DNA from: an uncultured Porphyromonadaceae bacterium
Lineage (GTDB): Bacteria; Bacteroidota; Bacteroidia; Bacteroidales; Muribaculaceae
DNA: 6,320 nucleotides
NCBI GenBank assembly: GCA_947176355.1
Contig: CAMWQY010000160.1
Location: forward strand, 1-6,320
Reading direction: 5' to 3'
The notes beneath the pieces are model-generated. The model had not been told where the DNA came from, searched no databases, and was given only the letters and a program-made list of their open reading frames with translations. The translations under genes and the position numbers were made by a program. Below are positions 1 to 5,367 of the stretch, in pieces. Numbering within the stretch: position 1 is the stretch's first letter; each line of letters opens with the position of its first letter.

Positions 1-47
1 TTTTTCTATTTTATCACTTTCACGCCTTAAATACGGACTAAAATTGC

Positions 48-55
48 TAAATTTG
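48..55 (+). promoter_or_regulatory. Candidate Bacteroidota -7 promoter box (TAAATTTG) for the rhomboid operon
   Basis: TAAATTTG followed by C matches the Bacteroidota primary-sigma -7 consensus TAnnTTTG. A transcript starting a few bases downstream would have a leader of roughly 20-25 nt, rich in A, ending at the ATG at 83. No convincing -33 TTTG is seen at the expected distance, so the call rests on one element and its position. The bases before it (1-47) are AT-rich and hold no gene that I can support. Confidence 0.45.
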
Positions 56-82
56 CATCGTAAAACGCAAAACACCCCAAAT

Positions 83-847
83 ATGAACTACGGATCTACT
101 TCCGGCGGCTGGTGGCGCTCCATCCCTCCGGTGACAAAAAACCTTATATTAATAAATCTAATCGTGTGGCTGGCTGAAATCCTGGTGCCCGGCTTTTCAA
201 AGACACTTGTCGACCTTTTAGGACTCCATATATTCGGAAGCGCGCACTTCAATCCTGCACAGATATTCACATATATGTTCATGCACGATCCCCATAGCCC
301 GGCTCATATACTCTTCAATATGTTCTCGCTTTGGATGTTCGGCAGGATTCTTGAGCAGGTATGGGGAGCCAAACGCTTCCTGACGTTCTATCTTGTCTGC
401 GGTGTCGGCGCTGCATTAGTGCAGGAAGGTGTATGGGAACTTACTTGGAAATCAGAATACGTCGATGGCATAGCCAAGCTCAATGGACTGACATCCGAAC
501 ACATGGAGGCCATAGTAGACGCGGCAGTAGCAAGCGGAGATGCAAAATGGATTGAAGCTATCGCTGAATTCAAGTCGATGATGGTGACGATAGGAGCATC
601 CGGAGCCATCTATGGTATTTTGCTCGGTTTTGCCTTTACATTTCCCGACATGCCCCTCTATCTTTTCTTTATCCCCGTCCCTATCAAAGCTAAATATATG
701 GTGATCGGATATGGTGTGATAGAATTTTTCCTCGGAGTGAGCGGGACAATGAGTACGGTGGCCCATTTCGCCCACCTTGGCGGCATGATCTTCGGCATTT
801 TCATACTATTATATTGGAAGAAGAAAGGCACACTACATAGGTTTTAA
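83..847 (+). CDS. Rhomboid family intramembrane serine protease (first of two)
   Basis: This is a predicted inner-membrane protease that cuts transmembrane helices of other proteins. The 254-residue product has about six hydrophobic segments and the rhomboid hallmarks: H75 and N79 in the HxxxN-type motif of the second segment (HILFNM), the nucleophile S173 in GASG, and the general base H231 in HFAHLGG, whose helix continues GMIFG. A polar, helix-prone insert of about 50 residues (roughly 115-167) lies between the third segment and the catalytic-Ser segment. I chose the ATG at 83. A TTG at 44 is in frame, but it would lie upstream of and across the candidate promoter box and adds 13 unremarkable residues. 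A second rhomboid gene follows after 38 nt on the same strand, so the two are probably co-transcribed. The family assignment is firm; the substrate is unknown. Confidence 0.95.
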   Translation: MNYGSTSGGWWRSIPPVTKNLILINLIVWLAEILVPGFSKTLVDLLGLHIFGSAHFNPAQIFTYMFMHDPHSPAHILFNMFSLWMFGRILEQVWGAKRFLTFYLVCGVGAALVQEGVWELTWKSEYVDGIAKLNGLTSEHMEAIVDAAVASGDAKWIEAIAEFKSMMVTIGASGAIYGILLGFAFTFPDMPLYLFFIPVPIKAKYMVIGYGVIEFFLGVSGTMSTVAHFAHLGGMIFGIFILLYWKKKGTLHRF

Positions 848-885
848 TTGAGTTTCGAGAATAGAGGATTTTGAATTTGGTTAAG

Positions 886-1710
886 ATGAGAATTATAGAA
901 AAGTGGACTGCTTATTGCGGTGGGAGCACTGTATTGGCGTGGCTTACCCTCGGAGAAGCTGCTATTTGGCTTTTGGTGACACTGCTGACTCTTATTGGGC
1001 AAATAATACATTTCTATATTCCTATAGCTGAATGGCTGACACTCCCTTCATTCTTTCCTCTCTTCATCACGCGGCCCTGGACATTGCTGACCTATATGGC
1101 AATACATTTCGATGTGCTCCATGTACTCTTCAATATCCTTTGGCTCTATTGGTTTGGACGCATCATGCTCATCACCCTTTCCGATCGTCATCTTCTATTT
1201 GCTTTTGTGTGTGGCGGACTTGCCGGAGGCATCCTGTTTCTTGTATCCGCCGCCATAGGCTATGGTTCGGGATGGCTGTGCGGATGCAGCGCCGCTGTCA
1301 TAGCCGTGATGAGCGTGGCTGCAATATGCCTTCCCGATCATCCCGTCAATCTTTTTCTAATAGGGGAAGTTAAACTCAAATGGGTAGCGGTCGTCTGCTG
1401 CTTGCTGACATTCTTAGGCGGCGGAGGCAACCAGGCAGCACACATCGGCGGACTGATATGGGGAATTGCTTTCGGTCTTATGCTCCGAAATGGCACAGAT
1501 CCATCCAAAATCATTTCATGTCTTAATAAAAAACGAGGAAACCGCACAGACAGGAAGCCTGACTTGATGGTGAAAGTGCTCAAGCAACGCCAATCCGATA
1601 TGGATCGCCTTGATGCCCTTCTCGACAAGATAAAATTATCAGGCTACGAAAGTCTTTCCCGAAAAGAGCGCAAAGAGCTTAACGACCTCTCCAAAAAGCT
1701 CAGCAAATAG
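886..1710 (+). CDS. Rhomboid family intramembrane serine protease with cytosolic C-terminal domain (second of two)
   Basis: This is a second predicted rhomboid protease, 274 residues, clearly different from its upstream neighbour. Visible motifs are H79 and N83 in HVLFNILWLYWFG, the probable nucleophile S135 in GCSA, and the general base H186 in NQAAHIGG. The usual GxSG reads GCSA here, with Ala for the last Gly. I recall similar GxSA forms among Bacteroidota rhomboids. After the last membrane segment comes a charged tail of about 70 residues (205-274) with helix-forming character. Its LDALLDKI..SGYESLSRKERKEL-type ending resembles the C-terminal domain annotated as DUF6576 in Bacteroidota rhomboids (from memory). 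The ATG at 886 is preferred; in-frame TTGs at 871 and 877 are possible but less likely. It sits 38 nt after the first rhomboid gene and 43 nt before the EEP gene, consistent with one operon. Confidence 0.93.
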   Translation: MRIIEKWTAYCGGSTVLAWLTLGEAAIWLLVTLLTLIGQIIHFYIPIAEWLTLPSFFPLFITRPWTLLTYMAIHFDVLHVLFNILWLYWFGRIMLITLSDRHLLFAFVCGGLAGGILFLVSAAIGYGSGWLCGCSAAVIAVMSVAAICLPDHPVNLFLIGEVKLKWVAVVCCLLTFLGGGGNQAAHIGGLIWGIAFGLMLRNGTDPSKIISCLNKKRGNRTDRKPDLMVKVLKQRQSDMDRLDALLDKIKLSGYESLSRKERKELNDLSKKLSK

Positions 1711-1753
1711 TCTCCTTACCTTCAATGATTCCACCTCAAAAATTTTCAATAAG

Positions 1754-2884
1754 ATGATTATAATATCGCCACTGATACGAATATGCCTGAAAATAGCTTC
1801 TATAGTTCTTTTCATTGTGACGTTAGCTGCCTGCTTCGGAGGAAAATGCAATCCTGAATATGTGACTCTTCCTTCCGTACTCGCGCTTGCCACTCCTTAT
1901 CTTGCTATATTGACATTGATAGTGGGATTAGCTTGGCTATTATCGGGGAGAATATTAATGGGAGCCTTAGCCGGGCTGACTCTTTTTTTGGGATGGGGTA
2001 CCCTCAAAGACGTCACCCCTATAGCCTTTTCAAAGTCAGCACAAGATGAAAAGCGCACTTTCAGACTAATGACCTTCAATTGCCTCCACCTTGCCGACAC
2101 AACAATGTCAGAGCAACCGGGCAACCGGGCAATAGAATTTCTCATTAAGTCTGATGCAGATATTATCTGCCTGCAGGAACTCCTCAATTTCGAAGACCCC
2201 AAGGAAATACATCATTGGAGCCGAGAATTGATTGATTCGCTATATGCTGCCTATCCTTATCGTGCCGGAGGGCGGGGAGCAAGCTATTATGGAGTAGACC
2301 TACAAGTATTATCGAAGTATCCTGTCGCGGAACTACCAATCAAGAACAAAGATTTAGAAGAAGACAGCTACTGGGAAAAGCGCAGAAGATGGCGACTTTT
2401 TGAAGTGGATATAAAAGGATTCAAACTTCCGATTGTAGATTTCCACATGACATCTTACGACCTTACGGACACTGAGCGGGAGGTAGTGACAGAGATACGC
2501 GGAGTCAACACAGCCAAAAAGAGCTATAAGGAATTCCGATATGAAATTTTCCCAAAACTTGGAGAAGCATTCCGTACAAGGGCCAAGAACGTAGAAGAAA
2601 TGATTAGCTCGACATCCGATCTTTCTACTCTAATTGCATGTGGAGATTTCAACGATGTCCCCGGAAGTTGGTCGTATCGATTGATGCGTAATGCAGGTTT
2701 TCAAGATGCTTATCCGGAGACAAGCTTCGGCCCGACCAATACATTCAATCAGTTTCTATTCCTCTTTCATATAGACCAGATCTTCTATCGAGGCAAGCAT
2801 CTTCGGGCTCTCAAGACGAAACGCCACCGCATCAACACATCAGATCATTATCCAGTGGAAGCTACATTTGAAATCCTCCCTTGA
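1754..2884 (+). CDS. Membrane-anchored endonuclease/exonuclease/phosphatase (EEP) family protein
   Basis: The 376-residue product has an N-terminal membrane region with three hydrophobic segments (about 12-28, 44-62, 66-83) and then an EEP-fold catalytic domain (about 101-376). Family motifs are in order: TFN with N109, the metal-binding E142 in LQE, H231 in DFHMTS, D298 and N300 in GDFNDVPGS, D341 in HIDQIFY, and the terminal D364-H365 in SDHYPV. All catalytic positions expected for a metal-dependent phosphoesterase are present, so it should be active. The family includes DNases, sphingomyelinases and inositol phosphatases, so the substrate (nucleic acid, phospholipid or sugar phosphate) cannot be named. 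The positive-inside pattern (R9 and K13 before segment 1, R66 between segments 2 and 3) suggests a periplasmic catalytic domain. It is the last gene of the rhomboid unit and is followed by a terminator. Confidence 0.92.
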   Translation: MIIISPLIRICLKIASIVLFIVTLAACFGGKCNPEYVTLPSVLALATPYLAILTLIVGLAWLLSGRILMGALAGLTLFLGWGTLKDVTPIAFSKSAQDEKRTFRLMTFNCLHLADTTMSEQPGNRAIEFLIKSDADIICLQELLNFEDPKEIHHWSRELIDSLYAAYPYRAGGRGASYYGVDLQVLSKYPVAELPIKNKDLEEDSYWEKRRRWRLFEVDIKGFKLPIVDFHMTSYDLTDTEREVVTEIRGVNTAKKSYKEFRYEIFPKLGEAFRTRAKNVEEMISSTSDLSTLIACGDFNDVPGSWSYRLMRNAGFQDAYPETSFGPTNTFNQFLFLFHIDQIFYRGKHLRALKTKRHRINTSDHYPVEATFEILP

Positions 2885-2906
2885 CGCAATTTCCCAATTA
2901 CCGTAT

Positions 2907-2944
2907 AGAGACGTACAGCTCGTACGTCTCTTTTTTTATTTTTG
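2907..2944 (+). terminator. Intrinsic terminator after the rhomboid-EEP operon
   Basis: A 10-bp perfect stem, AGAGACGTAC (2907-2916) with GTACGTCTCT (2922-2931), closes a 5-nt loop and runs into a T-rich tract (2931-2944, interrupted by one A). It begins 22 nt after the EEP stop codon and marks the end of that transcription unit. Confidence 0.9.
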
Positions 2945-3043
2945 CAACAATATTACCAAACATCAAATAATCAATAGCTTACGCAATGACCATATTACAA
3001 ATTTATTAAATGTGACTTTTTTTAAGATTTTCAGTGTGCCATT

Positions 3044-3075
3044 TTTGCTGCTGACGCGTTTTAAAGGTACAATTT
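3044..3075 (+). promoter_or_regulatory. Possible promoter for the ompA-like gene
   Basis: TTTG at 3044-3047, preceded by more T, is followed after 20 nt by TACAATTT (3068-3075), an imperfect match to TAnnTTTG. The spacing equals that of the much clearer tRNA promoter in this window. It would give a leader of nearly 80 nt, AT-rich and ending in AAAAAACGCACAACT just before the ATG at 3160. The rest of the interval 2945-3159 is AT-rich and shows no gene. Other weak -7-like boxes at 2937-2944 (inside the terminator T-tract) and 3007-3014 cannot be excluded. Confidence 0.35.
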
Positions 3076-3159
3076 CACTGAAACGGAACACTCCTTCATT
3101 GAAGCTGTAAACCCGAAATAAAAACTATCTTAATTAATCAACTTAAAAAACGCACAACT

Positions 3160-4332
3160 ATGAAAAAAACATTACTCGCCGCAGCAGTCCTTCTTTCAGG
3201 AGCGGCAACCGCAATGGCTCAGGAAGCTCTTCAGAAACCCGGTTTCTTCAGCAACATGTCGATCGGAGTCCAGGGTGGCGCAACAACTCCTCTCTACAAA
3301 GGATCTAAGTTCTTCAAAGATATGCGTGGTGTCGCAGGTCTTGACATCCGCAAGCAAATCACTCCCGCTTTCGCCCTTGGCGTAGAAGGCGACGCAGCAG
3401 TCAACACTTCCAATTGGAAAGGACAGACACACTCCACTACAGCATTTGATGCAAGCTATGTAGGCACCTACGGAGCAGTCAATCTCTTCAAGCTCTTCCA
3501 GCCCTATGGGACACGCAATGTGTTTGACATCGAAGCAGTAGCAGGCGCAGGATGGGGTCACCTCTATCGGAATGGCAAAGACAACGACTGGAACTTCTTC
3601 GCAACTAAAGCAGGATTGAATTTCAACTTCAACGTCAGTGAAAAGGTCACTCTTTCAATTCGTCCAAGCGTACTTTGGGATATGAGCGACGCCGGTGTAA
3701 AGCAGACTTCAGCTGCATACAATGCTGAAAAAGCTACTTTCAATATCATGGCAGGCGTATCTGTAAAACTTGGTGACGGTTTCAAGTACAGTGTACCTAA
3801 TTATAATCTCGACGAAATCGCAGCACTCAATGAGAAAGTCACTAACCTTCGCGCAGAACTCGCTACCGCAGGCGATGCTCTTAACGCAAGTGACAATGAA
3901 AACATGAGACTTGCCGCACAGCTTGAAAAGATGAAAAATCAGAAGCCTGTCGTAGTTAAGGAAACTCAGGACTTCCTCAGCACAGTTAGATATGTCAACT
4001 TCGCAATCGGTCGCTATAACGTACCTGCAGATCAGCTTCCCAACGTAGCAGCAGTTGCATCTTATCTTAAGAATCACCCACAGGCTACTGTAAGCATCAA
4101 GGGTTATGCATCACAGGATGGTCCGGCAGAAGTCAACGAACGTCTCGCCAACCAGCGTGCTGAATCTGTCAAGAATATGCTCGTAAGCAAGTACGGAATC
4201 CCAGAAAACAGAATCAAAGCTGAAGGCATGGGCATCGGCCACATGTTTGAAGAAGAAAGCTGGAACCGCGTTGCAATCTGCACACTTGACAACGACAAGC
4301 CGGTATCAACTGAAACAACCGTAAGCAAATAA
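3160..4332 (+). CDS. OmpA-family outer-membrane beta-barrel protein with peptidoglycan-binding domain
   Basis: This is a predicted structural outer-membrane protein that ties the outer membrane to the cell wall. The 390-residue product starts with a classic signal peptide (K2, K3, hydrophobic core, cut after AMA at residue 20). Residues about 31-208 have the alternating aromatic and glycine-rich pattern of an outer-membrane beta-barrel. Residues about 216-262 form a heptad-rich coiled coil (LDEIAALNEKVTNLRAEL and following). Residues about 272-377 are the OmpA C-terminal domain, with GYASQDG at 315-321 and NERLANQRAESV at 326-337. R333 aligns with the peptidoglycan-contacting Arg of E. coli OmpA, while the Asp position is altered (see findings). 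The codon choice looks uniform and the leader is long, as expected for an abundant protein. It is a single-gene unit with its own terminator. I give no symbol because Bacteroidales carry several OmpA paralogues. Confidence 0.95.
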   Translation: MKKTLLAAAVLLSGAATAMAQEALQKPGFFSNMSIGVQGGATTPLYKGSKFFKDMRGVAGLDIRKQITPAFALGVEGDAAVNTSNWKGQTHSTTAFDASYVGTYGAVNLFKLFQPYGTRNVFDIEAVAGAGWGHLYRNGKDNDWNFFATKAGLNFNFNVSEKVTLSIRPSVLWDMSDAGVKQTSAAYNAEKATFNIMAGVSVKLGDGFKYSVPNYNLDEIAALNEKVTNLRAELATAGDALNASDNENMRLAAQLEKMKNQKPVVVKETQDFLSTVRYVNFAIGRYNVPADQLPNVAAVASYLKNHPQATVSIKGYASQDGPAEVNERLANQRAESVKNMLVSKYGIPENRIKAEGMGIGHMFEEESWNRVAICTLDNDKPVSTETTVSK

Positions 4333-4377
4333 AAATATAACTTTAGGTTAAAGACTGCCAATTATCAGGCAGAAACG

Positions 4378-4407
4378 GAAGCTCCGCCAATGCGGAGCTT
4401 CTTTTTT
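4378..4407 (+). terminator. Intrinsic terminator of the ompA-like gene
   Basis: A 10-bp perfect GC-rich stem, GAAGCTCCGC (4378-4387) with GCGGAGCTTC (4392-4401), has a CAAT loop and is followed by six T. A smaller hairpin just upstream (CTGCC 4355-4359 with GGCAG 4368-4372, 8-nt loop) may help protect the 3' end of the mRNA; that is inference. Confidence 0.93.
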
Positions 4408-4417
4408 CTTGAAAAAA

Positions 4418-4450
4418 TTTGGACAACCACAAAAATTTAATTAACTTTGC
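4418..4450 (+). promoter_or_regulatory. Bacteroidota-type promoter of tRNA-Leu
   Basis: TTTGG at 4418-4422 supplies the -33 element and TAACTTTGC at 4442-4450 the -7 element, with 20 nt between TTTG and TAAC. This is an almost ideal match to the TTTG / TAnnTTTG consensus. Transcription should start about 5-8 nt after the -7 box, giving a 5' leader of about 20-25 nt before the tRNA. It is the best evidence in the window for the phylum of the host. Confidence 0.88.
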
Positions 4451-4479
4451 ACTCGGAATGCCAACAAGCACGTCCTGAT

Positions 4480-4564
4480 GCAGGAATGGTGGAATGGTAG
4501 ACACGGGGGACTTAAAATCCCCTGGCCTTTGCGGGCTGTGTGGGTTCGAGTCCCATTTCCTGTA
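4480..4564 (+). tRNA. tRNA-Leu, anticodon UAA
   Basis: The 85-nt sequence folds as a class II tRNA. The acceptor GCAGGAA (4480-4486) pairs with TTCCTGT (4557-4563), with a G-U pair at the end, and the discriminator base is A (4564). The D stem is GTG/CAC, with GGTAGA in the loop. The anticodon stem GGGGA/TCCCC closes the loop CTTAAAA, so the anticodon is TAA and it reads the Leu codon UUA. A long variable arm (about 4523-4539) is typical of tRNA-Leu. The T stem GTGGG/CCCAT encloses TTCGAGT. CCA is not encoded (CGA follows), so the end must be added by CCA-adding enzyme. It has its own promoter and terminator. Confidence 0.96.
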
Positions 4565-4570
4565 CGATTG

Positions 4571-4604
4571 ATACCTTACGAATTGCTTCGTGAGGTATTT
4601 TTTT
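4571..4604 (+). terminator. Intrinsic terminator of tRNA-Leu
   Basis: A 12-bp stem, ATACCTTACGAA (4571-4582) with TTCGTGAGGTAT (4587-4598), has one T-G wobble and a TTGC loop, and is followed by seven T (4598-4604). It ends the tRNA transcript, so the downstream gene needs its own promoter. Confidence 0.92.
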
Positions 4605-4637
4605 GTTAAAAATCCATCCCATTAACCTTATTTAACA

Positions 4638-4665
4638 AATGACTGCACAAAACAGTGCAGTCATT
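4638..4665. repeat. Perfect 11-bp inverted repeat overlapping the upstream-most ATG of the unknown gene
   Basis: AATGACTGCAC (4638-4648) is the exact reverse complement of GTGCAGTCATT (4655-4665), separated by AAAACA. No T-tract follows, so it is not a terminator. It could be an operator for a dimeric regulator, or an RNA hairpin that hides the ATG at 4639 if that start is used. It ends 5 nt before a candidate -7 box. The repeat is certain; its role is inference. Confidence 0.75.
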
Positions 4666-5109
4666 CCGGCTAAATTTGCAGAAAACAACCAGAATCGCGC
4701 CTCTACCGCACGATATCGCAAATTTTTCCGGATGATGATGAACAGTACGTATTATACCTCCAGCGCCTCGGGAGCTCCCATCTATACCTCCCGCAGCATA
4801 CGTCGCGTCACTGTAGGACGCGCAGATTCCCTTATGAGCTATGGCGACAAAATCTCAGTGCGTGTCGTAGCCGGAGGGCAACGCGTGATGGAATATGAAA
4901 CTAAGCAAGTAGCTGACATGACCGATCTGACAGGCGACCTGCGCAGACGAGCCAAAGGCATGCATGGCCTTGTAGTGGTCTACATCCGCAATCATGACCG
5001 AGGATGGACACAAGAAAAGCGCATCATGCTATATCCCCAAAGAAAAAGGACACCTGCACAGCGTCCACAAGCCATACAGGTGCCGATGTTCTATCCATGG
5101 GAACTCTAA
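4639..5109 (+). CDS. Unrecognised small basic protein (start uncertain: 4639 or 4732-4738)
   Basis: I do not recognise this protein. The longest form has 156 residues; starts at the ATG triplet run 4732-4740 would give 123-125. There is no signal peptide, membrane segment or cysteine. It is rich in Arg and Lys. Visible stretches are a Ser/Thr/Tyr-rich part (35-52, NSTYYTSSASGAPIYTSRSI), strand-like parts (53-60, 71-86), a helix-like part (95-107, TDLTGDLRRRAKG), a hydrophobic strand (109-115, GLVVVYI) and a Pro/Gln-rich end (133-156). The pattern suggests a small folded mixed alpha/beta cytosolic protein. The shorter start is favoured by the candidate promoter at 4671-4678 and by the inverted repeat that covers the first ATG; the longer start is given as the outer limit. 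It follows the tRNA terminator and converges on the murI unit, with overlapping stop codons. Its ORF length and clean fit between neighbours make it likely real. Confidence 0.75.
   Translation: MTAQNSAVIPAKFAENNQNRASTARYRKFFRMMMNSTYYTSSASGAPIYTSRSIRRVTVGRADSLMSYGDKISVRVVAGGQRVMEYETKQVADMTDLTGDLRRRAKGMHGLVVVYIRNHDRGWTQEKRIMLYPQRKRTPAQRPQAIQVPMFYPWEL
4671..4678 (+). promoter_or_regulatory. Candidate -7 box (TAAATTTG) inside the 5' part of the unknown gene
   Basis: TAAATTTG followed by C fits TAnnTTTG, and the 12 bases around it (GCTAAATTTGCA, 4669-4680) are identical to those at the candidate promoter of the rhomboid operon (46-57). No -33 TTTG is seen; that position is taken by the inverted repeat. 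If real, transcription starts near 4683-4686 and translation must begin at one of the ATGs at 4732, 4735 or 4738. Confidence 0.4.
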
Positions 5110-5366
5110 GGGTTGAACAGATCCTTATGATAAAAGTTAAGGATTTCGTAGGTAGCTTTGAGCAATTCCTTAGCCTTGCCTTCGGGATTGAGCTTTTGTG
5201 CAGCCAGATAGTCATTGATTGCTTCGCTTCTATGGCCAAGCGACCAATGAAGCCGACCTCGCTCTATAATAGCATCTTCATCTTCGGCATTCATCAGAAT
5301 CCGCTCTGAGAGTTCCTGCAATTTTGCAGCTATATCTTCAGGTATATTCTCCATATCTACATACAT
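5106..5366 (-). CDS. Small single-TPR protein downstream of murI
   Basis: The 86-residue product contains one clear tetratricopeptide repeat (about 30-63). The TPR signature positions are G37, H40, G44, A49, Y53, A56 and P61, in an order matching the consensus W-LG-Y-G-A-F-A-P pattern. A helix of about 15 residues follows and the protein ends DLFNP. It has no signal peptide or membrane segment, so it is probably cytosolic and binds another protein; the partner is unknown. The ATG at 5366 lies one base after the murI TAA (read on the minus strand as TAATATG), which strongly suggests translational coupling. A longer in-frame start at 5450 would sit inside murI and adds a non-TPR-like tail, so I reject it. 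A second Met (codon at 5354-5352) would give 82 residues. Confidence 0.82.
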   Translation of the reverse strand: MYVDMENIPEDIAAKLQELSERILMNAEDEDAIIERGRLHWSLGHRSEAINDYLAAQKLNPEGKAKELLKATYEILNFYHKDLFNP

Positions 5367-5367
5367 A

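Noticed and set aside
1826..1837. LAAC lipobox-like motif (residues 24-27) at the end of the first hydrophobic segment of the EEP protein
   Set aside because: Two more membrane segments follow directly and the fold matches multi-segment membrane EEP proteins, so lipoprotein processing is unlikely, although not excluded.
2937..2944. TATTTTTG as a -7 promoter box for the ompA-like gene
   Set aside because: It matches TAnnTTTG but coincides with the T-tract of the terminator, has no -33 element, and would give a leader of about 200 nt; probably a chance match.
2868..3110. Plus-strand ORF of 80 residues between the EEP and ompA-like genes
   Set aside because: It begins inside the EEP gene, runs across the strong terminator at 2907-2944 and the AT-rich promoter region, and encodes a low-complexity sequence without family features.
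5121..5144. Inverted repeat ATCCTTA / TAAGGAT as a terminator for the unknown gene
   Set aside because: The stem is only 7 bp and AT-rich with a 10-nt loop, has no T-tract after it, and lies within the TPR coding sequence.
5004..5309. Plus-strand ORF of 101 residues over the end of the unknown gene and the TPR gene
   Set aside because: It lies in another frame of the unknown gene and antisense to the well-supported TPR gene, and has no recognisable motif.
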